From Sphingopyxis sp. H073 (GTDB taxonomy: Bacteria; Pseudomonadota; Alphaproteobacteria; Sphingomonadales; Sphingomonadaceae), in contig NZ_LNSG01000003.1 in assembly GCF_001468395.1 (NCBI RefSeq), forward strand, positions 62,001-126,000: 64,000 nt of DNA, given 5' to 3'. The position numbers and the translations under genes are program-made. This document shows positions 43,426-53,936 of the stretch, piece by piece. A model generated the notes under the pieces. It searched no databases, was not told the DNA's origin, and saw only the letters and a program-made list of their open reading frames with translations. Numbering within the stretch: the stretch's first letter is position 1; every line of letters starts with the position of its first letter.

Positions 43426-45057
43426 TCAGACGAGCCGGCTCTGTTTCACCGCCGCTTCGATGAATCCCCGGAACAGGGGATGCGGATCGAAGGGTTTGGA
43501 TTTCAGTTCGGGGTGGAATTGCACCCCGATGAACCATGGATGGTCCGGCCGCTCGACGATCTCGGGTAACATGCCATCGGGAGACATGCCAGAAAAGACA
43601 AGTCCGCCCTTTTCAAGGCTGTCGCGATAGGCGCCGTTCACCTCATAGCGGTGGCGGTGACGCTCGCTGATGTCGTTCGCGCCGTAAATCGCCGCGACAT
43701 GGCTGTTCGGCGACAGCTTCGCTTCATAGGCGCCAAGCCGCATCGTACCGCCCATGTCGGTGTTCGCGCCGCGCTGCTGCAGCCCCTCGGCGCTCATCCA
43801 TTCGGTGATCAGGCCGACGACCGGCTCGCTCGTCGGGCCGAATTCGGTGCTCGACGCCTTTTCGATGCCGCTCGTGTTCCGCGCACCCTCGATGCACGCC
43901 ATCTGCATCCCGAGGCAGATGCCGAAGAAGGGCACATTGCGCTCGCGCGCGAAGCGGACGCTCTCGATCTTGCCCTCGGACCCGCGCTCGCCGAAGCCGC
44001 CGGGGACGAGAATGCCGTGCATCGGCTCAAGTTCGTTCGCGAGGTCGTCGCCGCGCTCGAACATTTCGGCGTCGAGCCAGCGGATGTTGACCTTGACCCG
44101 GTTCGCCATGCCGCCGTGAACGAGCGCCTCGTTAAGCGACTTGTACGCATCGGGCAGCGAGACATATTTGCCGACGACGCCGATCGTGACCTCGCCCTCG
44201 GGGTGCTGCTTGCGGTCCATGATGTCGTACCACGCCGACAGGTCGGGATCGGGCGCGTCATGGATGCCGAAGGCGCGCAGCACTTCGCTGTCGAGCCCCT
44301 CGCCATGATATTGCACGGGGACCGAATAGATGGAATCGGCGTCGAGCGCCGGGATCACCGCTTCTTTGCGCACGTTGCAGAACTGCGCGATCTTCGCCCG
44401 CTCACCCTCGGGCAGCGGTTTTTCGCAGCGGCAAAGCAGGATATCGGGCTGAACGCCCAGCGACGCGAGTTCGCGCACGCTGTGCTGCGTCGGCTTGGTC
44501 TTCAGTTCGCCCGCGGCGGCGATGTACGGCACCAGCGTGACGTGGACGGAGAGCGTATTCTCGCGCCCCTCCTCATTCCTCAGCTGGCGGATCGCTTCGA
44601 TGAAGGGCAGCGATTCGATGTCGCCGACCGTGCCGCCGATCTCGCACAGCACGAAATCGAGGTCGTCGGTCTCGGCGCGCGCGAACGCCTTGATCGCGTC
44701 GGTGACGTGCGGAACGACCTGCACCGTCGCGCCAAGATAATCGCCGCGACGTTCCTTGGTGATGATCTGCTGATAGATGCGGCCCGAGGTGACATTGTCG
44801 CTCTGCCGCGCCGCAACGCCGGTAAAGCGCTCGTAATGGCCGAGGTCGAGGTCGGTTTCGGCGCCGTCGTCGGTCACATAGACCTCGCCATGCTGATAGG
44901 GCGACATCGTGCCCGGGTCGACATTGAGATAGGGATCAAACTTCCGGATGCGAACACGGTAGCCACGCGCCTGCAACAAGGCCGCGAGGCTAGCCGCCAT
45001 CAAACCTTTGCCAAGCGAGGAGACCACGCCGCCGGTGATAAAAATGAACCGCGCCAT
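43426..45057 (-). CDS. pyrG: CTP synthase
   Basis: 543 residues. PyrG aminates UTP to CTP with glutamine or ammonia. The N-terminal synthetase domain (about 1-265) begins [18 protein letters not shown], with the ATP loop and [14 protein letters not shown] near 140. The C-terminal class I glutaminase domain (about 290-540) has the nucleophile in GICLGMQMA near 382 and the His/Glu pair near 510-515 ([13 protein letters not shown]). Full length with a typical N-terminus. It is followed on the same strand by the Crp/Fnr gene and preceded by secG. Confidence 0.97.
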   Translation of the reverse strand: MARFIFITGGVVSSLGKGLMAASLAALLQARGYRVRIRKFDPYLNVDPGTMSPYQHGEVYVTDDGAETDLDLGHYERFTGVAARQSDNVTSGRIYQQIITKERRGDYLGATVQVVPHVTDAIKAFARAETDDLDFVLCEIGGTVGDIESLPFIEAIRQLRNEEGRENTLSVHVTLVPYIAAAGELKTKPTQHSVRELASLGVQPDILLCRCEKPLPEGERAKIAQFCNVRKEAVIPALDADSIYSVPVQYHGEGLDSEVLRAFGIHDAPDPDLSAWYDIMDRKQHPEGEVTIGVVGKYVSLPDAYKSLNEALVHGGMANRVKVNIRWLDAEMFERGDDLANELEPMHGILVPGGFGERGSEGKIESVRFARERNVPFFGICLGMQMACIEGARNTSGIEKASSTEFGPTSEPVVGLITEWMSAEGLQQRGANTDMGGTMRLGAYEAKLSPNSHVAAIYGANDISERHRHRYEVNGAYRDSLEKGGLVFSGMSPDGMLPEIVERPDHPWFIGVQFHPELKSKPFDPHPLFRGFIEAAVKQSRLV

Positions 45058-45167
45058 GGGAGGAAAGACTTACTCAACAGGAGGGTGACGGCGCAAGCCG
45101 TCGAATCGCTTGCGGCGGAAAAAATTCCGCCGCCGCGCATGCGATGCCGGTGGCCGAAGCCGCCGGT

Positions 45168-45611
45168 CTATTTCTTGGCAGGGGCCTCGGCGGGTGCCGG
45201 AGCGCTCTGGCTGGCCGCTGCAGCGGCCGCTGCCAGCGGATCGTCCGAGGCCGGAGCAGTCTGGGCGGGACCAGTCTGCGCCGGAGCCTGTGCCGGGCCG
45301 GTGAGCGACGAGGTCGGCGCGCCGCTGCTCGGCTGCGCCGATTTCGACAGCGACGTATCGATGGCCGAACCGCCAGCGCTACCTACCGACGCGAGCGCCG
45401 CGAGCAGGATCGACAGTCCGACGAACAGGCTGGCGAGAACCGTCGTCGCCCGGGTCAGGAAGTCCGCCGCACCGCGCGCCGACAACAGGCCCGCAGGGCT
45501 GCCGCCGACGCCAAGGCCACCACCTTCCGACTTCTGCATCAGGATGACGCCGATCATCGCCGCGGCAACGAGCGCCTGGACGACGAGCAGGAAGGTGAAG
45601 AGGCTGGACAT
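45168..45611 (-). CDS. secG: Preprotein translocase subunit SecG
   Basis: 147 residues, start ATG at 45611. Two hydrophobic helices (FTFLLVVQALVAAAMIGVIL and the VLASLFVGLSILLAALA segment) flank the conserved cytosolic loop with LMQKSEGGGLGVGGSPAGLLSARGAADFLTR (core: SEGGGLG, GAADFLTR). SecG assists SecYE in protein translocation. The C-terminal 60 residues are an Ala/Pro/Gln-rich tail common in alphaproteobacterial SecG. It lies between tpiA and pyrG, a conserved order. Confidence 0.93.
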   Translation of the reverse strand: MSSLFTFLLVVQALVAAAMIGVILMQKSEGGGLGVGGSPAGLLSARGAADFLTRATTVLASLFVGLSILLAALASVGSAGGSAIDTSLSKSAQPSSGAPTSSLTGPAQAPAQTGPAQTAPASDDPLAAAAAAASQSAPAPAEAPAKK

Positions 45612-45729
45612 CGAATTTTCCCGGACTTGCGCGGTCCCACACGGACCACGCCCGCGGCGCACATAGAGATGAAGTGCCGGGGGTTCAAGCCTGCATACCG
45701 TCGCCGCGCCCTCGCGGGGGCGACGATCA

Positions 45730-46479
45730 TCAGAGCCCCGAGGCCGCCGCGATGATCGGCACGAACTTGACCGCCGTCAGGCTGGCGCCGCCGACCAGCG
45801 CGCCGTCGACATCGCCCGCACCCAGCAACTCGGCGGCATTCTCGGCATTCACCGAACCGCCGTAGAGAATGCCCATCGTGCCCGCCGCACCGCTACCCGC
45901 GAGTTCGCCAAGCTTGGCACGGATCGCGCCGTGCATCGCCGCCACATCGTCAACCGTCGGCACCAGCCCGGTCCCGATCGCCCAGATCGGCTCGTAAGCG
46001 ATGGCAAGCCGCGACGCATCAAAGTCCGCCGGCAGCGATCCCGCGACCTGCGCCAGAACATAGTTGATCGCGCCGCCCGATTCGCGCACCTCGCGCGGCT
46101 CACCGACGCACAGGATCACCGACAGACCGGCGGATAGTGCCGCTTCGGCCTTGGCCTTCACATCGGCGTCGCTCTCACCAAAACCTTCGCGGCGCTCGCT
46201 ATGCCCGACGATGACGAGCGTTGCGCCGATGTCGGCCAGCATCGCCGCCGCGACCGATCCGGTGTAGGCGCCCGATACCGCGCTATGGCAATCCTGTCCG
46301 CCGACCGCCGCGCCCGGCGCCGCCGCAAGCATCGGCCCGATCAGCGTAAAGGGCGGACAAAGCGCCACATCGACGGCGGGGTGCGCTTTCGCGGCGTCGA
46401 AAATCGCCTGCGCCTCGGCCAGCGCGGCCGTCAGCCCGTTCATCTTCCAGTTGCCGACCACATATTTGCGCCGCGCCAT
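45730..46479 (-). CDS. tpiA: Triosephosphate isomerase
   Basis: 249 residues. Catalytic residues are visible: Asn10 and Lys12 in VGNWKMNG, His93 in VIVGHSERR, and Glu163 in AIAYEPIWAIGTG. The phosphate-binding ILYGGSVNAENA near 215 is intact. It interconverts dihydroxyacetone phosphate and glyceraldehyde 3-phosphate. The start ATG at 46479 gives the expected N-terminus; longer frames do not fit. First gene of the tpiA-secG-pyrG group, divergent from the peptidyl-prolyl isomerase gene across 170 bp. Confidence 0.96.
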   Translation of the reverse strand: MARRKYVVGNWKMNGLTAALAEAQAIFDAAKAHPAVDVALCPPFTLIGPMLAAAPGAAVGGQDCHSAVSGAYTGSVAAAMLADIGATLVIVGHSERREGFGESDADVKAKAEAALSAGLSVILCVGEPREVRESGGAINYVLAQVAGSLPADFDASRLAIAYEPIWAIGTGLVPTVDDVAAMHGAIRAKLGELAGSGAAGTMGILYGGSVNAENAAELLGAGDVDGALVGGASLTAVKFVPIIAAASGL

Positions 46480-46649
46480 TGACCCGATCCTCCTGCCTGT
46501 CGTCGTGATGCCCGCCCCTAGCGCCCGGCGGCATTCCAATGCAAGCGCGCGCCGCTTCGCGCTTTCCCGCCTTGAAGCCTGCCCGCCTCCCGCCTAAAGC
46601 AGCGCCCAAACCGCGCCCGAAGGCGCCACGCCGAAAGTATAGTCGTTTC

Positions 46650-48596
46650 ATGATCACGTCTCTCCGCCGTCTGTTCGGATCCACCCTCGGCAAGATTATC
46701 GCGCTCGGCTTCATCGCCCTGATCGGCGTGCTGTTCGCGCTCGGCGACGTCACCGGCAACGCCTCGTTCGGCGGCCTCGGCGGCGCCAATGTTGCCAAGG
46801 TCGGCAAAAGCCAGCTCGGCGTCGGCGAGCTTCGCGAACGCGTTCGCCTCGCCTACAACCAGGCGCGGCAGCAGCAGCCGGGCCTCACGATGGCGGCCTT
46901 CGTCGAATCGGGCGGACTCGACCAGGCGCTCAACCAGATGGTCGACGGCATCGCCTTCGAACAATTCGCGACCGAGCTCGGCTTCAGCGTCAGCAAGCGC
47001 CAGATCGATGGTCGTATCGCCGACATTCCCGCCTTTTCGGGGGTGTCGGGCAAGTTCGACCAGAAGACGTTCGAAAATTTCCTGCGCCAGCAGGGGATGA
47101 CCGAGGCGCAGCTTCGCCGCGACATCAAGCAGCAACTGCTGCTCGAACAGATCGGCGCGCCCATCGGTAACCTGCCGCGTATCGCGACGGGCATTGCCAG
47201 CCCCTATACCGCGCTGCTGCTCGAACAGCGCAGCGGCCAGGCAACCTTCATCCCCGCCAGCATCTTCGCGCCGAAGAATGATCCGGGCGACGCCGCGCTG
47301 CAAAGCTTCCTTGCCCAAAACAAATCGAAGTTCACGGTCCCCGAACGGCGCGTGCTGCAATATGCGCTCTTCGACCGCAGCGCCGTTGCGGTTCCCGCGG
47401 TCAGCGACGCCGAAATCGAAAAGGCATACAAGGCAAACGCCGCCCAATATGCCGCCAGCGAGACGCGCCGCTTTGCCCAGGTGATCGCCCCCGATCAGGC
47501 CACCGCCAACAGCATCGCGGCGAAAGCGCGCGCCGGTACGCCGCTCGCTGCCGCCGCGCAGGCTTCGGGGCTTTCTGCGTCGACGACGGGCGAACTCACT
47601 CTTTCGGCCTATGCCGCGACGACCAGCGACGCGATGGCCAAAACGGCCTTCGCGGCCAAGCGCGGCGACATTCTCGGCCCGACCCAGACCGGCCTCGGCT
47701 GGGCGGTCGCACGTGTCGAGGCGGTGACCGCGAAGCCCGCGCGCAGCCTTGCCGACGCGACCCCCGAAATCCGCGCCGAACTCGCCAAGAACAAGGCGAA
47801 CGAGGCGATGGTCGACTATTTCAACGCGATCCAGGACGCCGTGAACAGCGGCGCCTCGCTCGAAGAGATCGCGGCCGACCGCAAGCTGAAGGTCGAGGAG
47901 ACCCCCGCCCTTCTCCCCAGCGGCCGTGCCCCGAAGGTGGCGGGCTTCGCGCTCGCTCCCGAACTCGCCCCGATGGTCAGCGGCGCCTTCCAGGGTAGCG
48001 GCGAAGGCGAAAGCCAGATCGCAACGCTGGTCGAGAACGAGAAATTTGCCGTCTATTCGGTGAAATCCATCCTTGCGGCCGCACCGCCGCCTTTTGCCGA
48101 AATCCGCCCCGCCCTGCTCGAGGAATGGCGCTTCGCCGAGGGGCAGAAGGTCGCCCGCGACAAGGCGCGCGCGATCGTCAAGGCGGTCGAAGGCGGCAAG
48201 AGCCTCGCCGAGGCCGCGCGCGCCGCCGGCCCCAACATCGGCAGCGTCCAGACGATCGGCGGCCGCCGCTCCGAACTCGGCCGCGACGGCAAGGGTGTCC
48301 CTCCCGAACTCGCGCTGCTCTTCTCGATGGCGAAGAACAGCGTCAAGACGCTCGAAGTCCCGGGCAACCGCGGCTGGATGGTCATCGCGCTCGAGAAGGT
48401 CGATCGCCCCGATCCCAAGTCGATCGAACCCGCGCGCGTCGCCGCGCTCGCGCAACCGCTCGCCTCGGCATTCGGTAACGAGCTGGTCGAACAACTCGCC
48501 GCCGAGGCGAAGCGCCGTGTCGGGGTGACGATCAACAAGGACCTGGTCGATCAGCTCCGCAAAGAGCTGACCGGCGCCGCGCCGGCCGGCGAATAA
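46650..48596 (+). CDS. PpiD-type periplasmic peptidyl-prolyl isomerase/chaperone
   Basis: 648 residues. An N-terminal signal anchor (SLRRLFGSTLGKIIALGFIA, then LIGVLFALGDV) tethers it to the inner membrane. A SurA-like chaperone domain (about 60-240) precedes a parvulin-like domain (about 265-370, RRFAQVIAPDQATANSIAAKA, AKRGDILGPTQTGLGWAVARVE). A second such region may lie further on. It should assist folding of exported proteins near the Sec translocon. Start ATG at 46650 is chosen because the anchor begins there. The stop is eight bases before trpE, so trpE probably depends on this transcript. Confidence 0.87.
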   Translation: MITSLRRLFGSTLGKIIALGFIALIGVLFALGDVTGNASFGGLGGANVAKVGKSQLGVGELRERVRLAYNQARQQQPGLTMAAFVESGGLDQALNQMVDGIAFEQFATELGFSVSKRQIDGRIADIPAFSGVSGKFDQKTFENFLRQQGMTEAQLRRDIKQQLLLEQIGAPIGNLPRIATGIASPYTALLLEQRSGQATFIPASIFAPKNDPGDAALQSFLAQNKSKFTVPERRVLQYALFDRSAVAVPAVSDAEIEKAYKANAAQYAASETRRFAQVIAPDQATANSIAAKARAGTPLAAAAQASGLSASTTGELTLSAYAATTSDAMAKTAFAAKRGDILGPTQTGLGWAVARVEAVTAKPARSLADATPEIRAELAKNKANEAMVDYFNAIQDAVNSGASLEEIAADRKLKVEETPALLPSGRAPKVAGFALAPELAPMVSGAFQGSGEGESQIATLVENEKFAVYSVKSILAAAPPPFAEIRPALLEEWRFAEGQKVARDKARAIVKAVEGGKSLAEAARAAGPNIGSVQTIGGRRSELGRDGKGVPPELALLFSMAKNSVKTLEVPGNRGWMVIALEKVDRPDPKSIEPARVAALAQPLASAFGNELVEQLAAEAKRRVGVTINKDLVDQLRKELTGAAPAGE

Positions 48597-48604
48597 GCGC
48601 AGGC

Positions 48605-50122
48605 GTGGCGATCGAGGGCAGAGCCGCGGCGCTCGAGGCGCTGGCGCAGGGCCGCGGCGCGGTCGTGTGGCAGCGGCTGATCGCCGACGTCGAGACCCCG
48701 GTGTCGGCCGCGCTGAAGCTTATCGAGCCCGGACGCGGCGACTGGGTGCTCGAATCGGTCGAAAGCGGCGAGACGCGCGGCCGTTACAGCCTGATCGGGC
48801 TCGACCCCGACCTGCTCTTTGAGGTCACCGGCGACTCGGCCCGCATCAACCGCAACTGGCGCCGCGACCGCACCGCGTTCCAGCCGCTCGATACGGGCGC
48901 GCTGCAGGCGTTGCGCGACCTCGTCGCCGAATGCCGCTTCGACGTACCGGACGCGCTGCCGAAGGCGCTCGCCACGCTCGTCGGCTTCTTCGCCTACGAA
49001 ACGATCGGCCTCGTCGAGCGTATTCCGCGCGCGCCGGGCGCGGGCCTCGGCCTGCCCGACATGGTGTTCATGCGGCCGACGGTGATCCTCGTCTTCGACC
49101 GCCTCGCCGACGAGCTCTTCCTGATCGCGCCGATTTGGCCCGATCCCGAAGGGGCCATCGACCGGATGATCGAAGCGGCGCAGGACCGGCTCGACGATGT
49201 CGCCGCGCGCCTGTCGAGCGCGAGCGCGCACGCCGACCGCGCCACGACCGGTGCCTTGCCCACCGACATTGCCGCGACCCCCGCGACGACGCCCGCGCAG
49301 TTCGCGAAGATGGTCGCGGCGGCGAAGGAATATATCGCCGCGGGCGATATCTTTCAGGTCGTCCTCTCGCAGCGTTTCTCGACCCCGTTCGACCTGCCGC
49401 CCTTCGACCTCTATCGCGCGCTTAGGCGCATCAACCCATCCCCCTTCCTCTATTTCCTCGATCTGCCCGGCTTTGCGATCATCGGCTCGTCCCCCGAGAT
49501 TCTCGTCCGCGTCCGCGACGGCGAGATCACGATCAGGCCCATCGCCGGCACCCGCCCGCGCGGTCGCACGAGCGCCGAGGATGCCGAAAATCGCGAAAGC
49601 CTGCTCGCGGACCCCAAGGAACGCGCCGAGCATCTGATGCTCCTCGACCTCGGCCGCAACGACGTCGGCCGCGCCGCGACCGGCGGCAGCGTGACCGTCA
49701 CTGACAGCTACACGGTCGAATTCTACAGCCACGTCATGCATATCGTGTCGAACGTCATCGGCCGCATCGCGCCCGACAAGGACGCGATCGACGCGCTGTT
49801 CGCGGGCTTCCCCGCCGGCACGGTCAGCGGTGCGCCCAAGGTGCGCGCCTGCCAGATCATCGCCGAACTCGAAGCCGATGCGCGCGGGCCCTACGCCGGC
49901 GGCGTCGGCTATTTCGCGCCCGACGGCAATATGGACAGCTGCATCGTCCTCAGGACCGCGATCGTGAAGGACGGCGAAATGCACGTCCAGGCAGGCGCGG
50001 GCATCGTCGCCGACAGCGACCCCGCCTATGAGCAGCGCGAGTGCGAGGCCAAGGCCGGCGCGCTCTTCGCCGCCGCGCGCGAGGCGGTGCGGCTCGCGGG
50101 CACGCCGGGTTACGGGCAATAG
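48605..50122 (+). CDS. trpE: Anthranilate synthase component I
   Basis: 505 residues, GTG start. Chorismate-utilising enzyme of tryptophan synthesis, acting with TrpG. N-terminal regulatory region (about 20-170) includes LIEPGRGDWVLESVESG near 40, the tryptophan-binding L-L-E-S type motif, and RYSLIGLDPDL near 60. The catalytic domain has SQRFSTPFDLPPF near 257, RPIAGTRPRGRTSAED near 315, LDLGRNDVGRAA near 345, and VSGAPKVRA near 405. It is eight bases downstream of the isomerase gene and about 2.2 kb from trpG. Confidence 0.95.
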   Translation: MAIEGRAAALEALAQGRGAVVWQRLIADVETPVSAALKLIEPGRGDWVLESVESGETRGRYSLIGLDPDLLFEVTGDSARINRNWRRDRTAFQPLDTGALQALRDLVAECRFDVPDALPKALATLVGFFAYETIGLVERIPRAPGAGLGLPDMVFMRPTVILVFDRLADELFLIAPIWPDPEGAIDRMIEAAQDRLDDVAARLSSASAHADRATTGALPTDIAATPATTPAQFAKMVAAAKEYIAAGDIFQVVLSQRFSTPFDLPPFDLYRALRRINPSPFLYFLDLPGFAIIGSSPEILVRVRDGEITIRPIAGTRPRGRTSAEDAENRESLLADPKERAEHLMLLDLGRNDVGRAATGGSVTVTDSYTVEFYSHVMHIVSNVIGRIAPDKDAIDALFAGFPAGTVSGAPKVRACQIIAELEADARGPYAGGVGYFAPDGNMDSCIVLRTAIVKDGEMHVQAGAGIVADSDPAYEQRECEAKAGALFAAAREAVRLAGTPGYGQ

Positions 50123-50203
50123 CCGATCACGCCGGGTGGGTGCGCCCTTGCTATCGTCCTGCCCTACTTCATTCCATTTCTAAAACCCGCTAGCCTTCCC
50201 CCC

Positions 50204-51268
50204 ATGCGCAAACTCCTCGCCCCGCTCGCCCTGCTGCTCGCCAGCATCGCCCCCGCTCAGGCCCAGACCGTCGAAGGCGCCGTCGAGGGCGACGCGATCC
50301 TCAAGGATTTCACCTTCGGCACCGGCGAAAAGCTGCCCGAAACCAGGATGCACTATACGACGCTCGGTACCCCGCAGCGCGACAAAAAGGGCAATGTCAC
50401 CAACGCCGTAATGATCCTCCACGGCACCGGCGGCACCGGCAAGCAATTCTTCCAGCCGCAGTTCGCGAACGAACTCTTCGGCCACGGCCAATTGCTCGAT
50501 ACCGGCAAATATTATGTCATCCTGCCCGACAATCTCGGCCACGGCGGCTCGTCGAAGCCCAGCGACGGCCTCCGGATGCGGTTCCCCAAATATGATTACG
50601 ACGACATGGTCGCCGCGCAATATCGGATGCTGACCGAAAAGCTCGGCGTGCAGAAGCTCAAACTGATCCTCGGCACCTCGATGGGCTGTATGCACGCCTT
50701 CGTCTGGGGCGAAACCTACCCCGGATTTGCCGAACGCCTCGCCCCCTTTGCCTGCCTGCCGGTCGAGATCGCGGGGCAGAACCGCATGTGGCGCACGCTT
50801 ACGATCGACGCGATCAAGGCCGATCCGCTGTGGCAGGACGGCAATTACACCGACCCGCCGCTCGGCGGCCTGCGCACCGCCGCCTCGCTCACGATGATCG
50901 CGGGCGCAAACCCCTATGCGCTGCAGGCGCAGTATCCGACCCGCGTCGCGGCGGAAAAATATAAGGACGAGGCCTTCGCGCGCACCTTTGGCCGCAACGA
51001 TGCGAACGACACGATTTACCAGCTTGATTCGTCGCGCAATTACAACCCGTGGCCGAACCTCGAAAAGATCACCGTGCCGGTGCTCTGGATCAACTCGGCC
51101 GACGATTTCATCAACCCGCCGGGCTTCTCCTACCCCGCAGAGGGTGTGAAGCGCATGCCCCGCGCGCGCTACATCCTCATCCCTGCGAGCGCCGAGACCA
51201 AGGGCCACAGCACGCACACCTGGGCGAAATTCTGGAAAGACGATCTTGCGAAGCTGATGGCGGAGTGA
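50204..51268 (+). CDS. Secreted alpha/beta hydrolase related to homoserine O-acetyltransferase
   Basis: 354 residues with a signal peptide (MRKLLAPLALLLASIAPAQAQ), so it is exported. The alpha/beta-hydrolase fold has the MetX-like features MILHGTGGTGKQFF near 70, the nucleophile Ser in LGTSMGCMHAF near 155, WINSADDFINPPG near 285 (acid), and a C-terminal HSTHTW histidine. True MetX is cytoplasmic, so this is more likely an esterase or acyltransferase of unknown substrate. Located between trpE and trpG, which are unrelated in function. Confidence 0.85.
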   Translation: MRKLLAPLALLLASIAPAQAQTVEGAVEGDAILKDFTFGTGEKLPETRMHYTTLGTPQRDKKGNVTNAVMILHGTGGTGKQFFQPQFANELFGHGQLLDTGKYYVILPDNLGHGGSSKPSDGLRMRFPKYDYDDMVAAQYRMLTEKLGVQKLKLILGTSMGCMHAFVWGETYPGFAERLAPFACLPVEIAGQNRMWRTLTIDAIKADPLWQDGNYTDPPLGGLRTAASLTMIAGANPYALQAQYPTRVAAEKYKDEAFARTFGRNDANDTIYQLDSSRNYNPWPNLEKITVPVLWINSADDFINPPGFSYPAEGVKRMPRARYILIPASAETKGHSTHTWAKFWKDDLAKLMAE

Positions 51269-51273
51269 CACGG

Positions 51274-52281
51274 ATGCAGGGCTTTGTTCTTAATCGCTAC
51301 GGCGGCGCTGAAGCGACCGGGTTGCAGGAAGTCCCGTGCCCCGTTCCCGGTTCCGGCGACGTCCTCGTCCGCGTCCACGCCGCGGGCCTCAACCCGGTCG
51401 ATTTCAAGACCCGCGACGGCATGCTGAAGGTCGTGCAGGGCTATGATTTCCCGGTCGTCATGGGCAATGAACTCGCCGGCACCGTCGAAGGCATCGGCGA
51501 AGGTGTCACCAACTTCAAGCCCGGCGACCGTGTCTTTGCGCGCGTTCCGAAGAGCCGGATGGGTGCCTTTGCCGACTATGCAGCCGCTCCCGCGAGCCAC
51601 ATTGCGCTCCTGCCGGCGTCGATCGATTTCGATACCGCCGCGGGCATTCCGCTCGCCGGCCTCACCGCGCTTCAAGCGCTACGCGACGAATTGCAGCTCA
51701 AACCCGGCAGTCGCGTCCTCATCCCCGGCGGCGCGGGCGGCGTCGGCACTTTCGCGATCCAGATCGCCAAATGGCTCGGCGCCGAGGTAACGACCACTGC
51801 CTCGCCACACGGCCGCGCGCTCGTCGAACGCCTCGGCGCCGACCATATCATCGACTACACCACGCAGAATTTCGAGGACGAAGTGCGCGACATGGACGGC
51901 GCCTTTGACCTGATCGGCGGTGACACACTCGAAAAATGCTTCGGCGTCGTAAAGCCCGGCGGCATGGTCGTTTCGGTCGCGGGAATGCCGGAACCGCTGA
52001 CCGCACGAAAGGATCTCGGCCGCGGCGCGGGCCTCGCTGCGCTCTTCTGGTTCGCCAGCTTCGGCCTCCGCGCCAAGGCTCGCAGAAAGAGCGTGAGGTA
52101 CCGCTATCTCTTCATGCATCCCAGCGGCGCCGAACTCGCCGAACTCGCGCAGCTCATCGTCGACGGAAGGCTGGAGCCCGTCATCGACCGCGTATTCGCC
52201 TTTGCCGAGATCGGCGATGCGATCGCCTATCTCGAATCCGGACGTGCGAAGGGCAAGGTCGTCGTGCGCATGGTGGCCTAA
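51274..52281 (+). CDS. NADP-dependent zinc-independent quinone-oxidoreductase-like alcohol dehydrogenase
   Basis: 335 residues, start ATG at 51274, five bases after the hydrolase stop. GroES-like N-terminal domain (about 1-120) with VRVHAAGLNPVDFKTRDGM and MGNELAGTVEGIGEGV, then the Rossmann motif VLIPGGAGGVGTFAIQIAKWLGAEV near 150-174 (motif core GGAGGVG). Zinc-ligand cysteines are absent, matching the quinone reductase/enoyl reductase-type MDR family. Substrate unknown. Probably co-transcribed with the hydrolase. Confidence 0.88.
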   Translation: MQGFVLNRYGGAEATGLQEVPCPVPGSGDVLVRVHAAGLNPVDFKTRDGMLKVVQGYDFPVVMGNELAGTVEGIGEGVTNFKPGDRVFARVPKSRMGAFADYAAAPASHIALLPASIDFDTAAGIPLAGLTALQALRDELQLKPGSRVLIPGGAGGVGTFAIQIAKWLGAEVTTTASPHGRALVERLGADHIIDYTTQNFEDEVRDMDGAFDLIGGDTLEKCFGVVKPGGMVVSVAGMPEPLTARKDLGRGAGLAALFWFASFGLRAKARRKSVRYRYLFMHPSGAELAELAQLIVDGRLEPVIDRVFAFAEIGDAIAYLESGRAKGKVVVRMVA

Positions 52282-52350
52282 AAGCCAGCATTGCGGCGCG
52301 AAAAGCTTCTATCCCTTCCCCAATTCCCGCAAAGCCGTTAGGGCGCCCCC

Positions 52351-52941
52351 ATGATCCTCGTCATCGACAATTATGACAGCTTCACCTTCAACCTCGTTCA
52401 CTATCTGATCGAGCTGGGGGCCGAGGTGCGCGTCGAGCGCAACGACGCGCTGACCGCCGCCGAAGCACTCGCGACGGGCGCATCGGCTTTCCTCATCTCG
52501 CCCGGTCCCTGCACCCCGAACGAGGCGGGCGTCAGCCTCGATCTCGTTGCCGCCTGCGCTGCAGCGAAGCGGCCGCTGCTTGGCGTCTGCCTCGGCCATC
52601 AGGCGATCGGCCAGCATTTCGGCGGGATCGTCCAGCGCGGCCACCTGATGCACGGCAAGACCTCGCCCGTCTGCCACGACGGCACCGGCCTGTTCATCGA
52701 CCTGCCATCGCCGCTCACCGCGACGCGCTATCACAGCCTCGAGGTCGTCGATATTCCTGCCGAATTGCTGATCAACGCGACCAGCGATGATGGCGCGGTG
52801 ATGGGCTTGCGCCACGCAGAGCTGCCGATCCACGGGGTGCAATTCCATCCCGAAAGCATCGCGACCGAGCATGGCCACGCGATGCTCGCCAATTTCCTGC
52901 ACCTCGCGGGACTGCCGGTGGCGGCGCGGCAGGCGGCATGA
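52351..52941 (+). CDS. trpG: Anthranilate synthase component II (glutamine amidotransferase)
   Basis: 196 residues. It supplies ammonia from glutamine to TrpE. The class I glutaminase triad is seen: nucleophile Cys80 in [12 protein letters not shown] and the His/Glu pair in [13 protein letters not shown] near 170. The N-terminus [15 protein letters not shown] and the oxyanion-hole PGP motif ([11 protein letters not shown] near 50) are typical. A para-aminobenzoate synthase role (PabA) is possible in addition, but position before trpD supports tryptophan. It overlaps trpD by four bases. Confidence 0.94.
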   Translation: MILVIDNYDSFTFNLVHYLIELGAEVRVERNDALTAAEALATGASAFLISPGPCTPNEAGVSLDLVAACAAAKRPLLGVCLGHQAIGQHFGGIVQRGHLMHGKTSPVCHDGTGLFIDLPSPLTATRYHSLEVVDIPAELLINATSDDGAVMGLRHAELPIHGVQFHPESIATEHGHAMLANFLHLAGLPVAARQAA

Positions 52942-53936
52942 GCCGCTTCGGTCCGCTTCCCGATCCCGCCGAACTGCTGGATCATGACGAGGCAGCGGCC
53001 GCTTTCGCCGCCATTCTCGACAGCACCGCCAGCGACGAGGCGATCACCGAATTCCTGATCGCGCTGGCCGAGCGCGGCGAAACGATGGTCGAAATCGCCG
53101 CTGCGGCGCAGGCGATGCGCGACCGGATGATCCCGATCGATGCGCCGGCCGGGGCGATCGACGTCTGCGGCACCGGCGGCGACGGTCACCATACGCTGAA
53201 TGTCTCGACTGCGGTCGCGATCGTCGTGGCGGCGTGCGAAGTTCCTGTGGCAAAGCACGGAAATCGCGCAGCTTCTTCCAAATCGGGCGCCGCCGACACG
53301 CTCGAAGCCCTCGGCCTCGACATGGAACGCGCCGCGCAGATGGCCGAAGCGCAGCTGGCCGACCTCGGCATCTGTTTCCTGTTCGCCGCGCACCACCATC
53401 CGGCGATGAAGCACATCATGCCGATCCGCAAGGCGATCGGCCGCCGCACCATCTTCAACCTGATGGGCCCGCTCGCCAACCCGGCGCGCGTCACCCGCCA
53501 GCTCGTCGGCATCGCGCGCCCCGCCTATGTCCCCGTCTATGCAGAGGCGCTGCACCGGCTGGGGACGGATCATTCGCGGGTGATTTCCGGCGACGAAGGG
53601 CTCGACGAACTCTCGCTCGCCGGCGGCAACGAGGTCGCGATCGTCACGCGCGAGAATGTCCGTATGCAGCGCAGCGTTGCGGCCGACGCGGGGCTTCCCA
53701 GCCATCCCATTTCGGCGATCCGCGGCGGCGATGCGCGAGAAAATGCCCGCGCGCTGCGCAGCCTACTGCAAGGCGAACGGAACGCCTATCGCGACGCCGT
53801 GCTTTATAATGCCGCCGAGGCGCTCCTCGTCGCCGGAGCGGTCGAAAACCGGATCGACGGGGTCGAGGAAGCCGCCGAAGCCATCGACAAGGGGCTTGCC
53901 AACGCTCTCCTCAATTGCTGGATCGCCTACAGATGA
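52938..53936 (+). CDS. trpD: Anthranilate phosphoribosyltransferase
   Basis: 332 residues. It joins anthranilate to PRPP. Motifs are [16 protein letters not shown] near 75 (PRPP loop), [17 protein letters not shown] near 105 (anthranilate and metal binding), and [16 protein letters not shown] near 175. ATG at 52938 overlaps trpG by four bases, and its stop overlaps the trpC start, giving a coupled trpG-trpD-trpC string. Confidence 0.95.
   Translation: MSRFGPLPDPAELLDHDEAAAAFAAILDSTASDEAITEFLIALAERGETMVEIAAAAQAMRDRMIPIDAPAGAIDVCGTGGDGHHTLNVSTAVAIVVAACEVPVAKHGNRAASSKSGAADTLEALGLDMERAAQMAEAQLADLGICFLFAAHHHPAMKHIMPIRKAIGRRTIFNLMGPLANPARVTRQLVGIARPAYVPVYAEALHRLGTDHSRVISGDEGLDELSLAGGNEVAIVTRENVRMQRSVAADAGLPSHPISAIRGGDARENARALRSLLQGERNAYRDAVLYNAAEALLVAGAVENRIDGVEEAAEAIDKGLANALLNCWIAYR

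Noticed and set aside
50123..50203. Possible SAM-II riboswitch before the MetX-like gene
   Set aside because: The gap is only 81 bp and lacks the SAM-II core I would expect, and the gene encodes a secreted hydrolase rather than a methionine enzyme.
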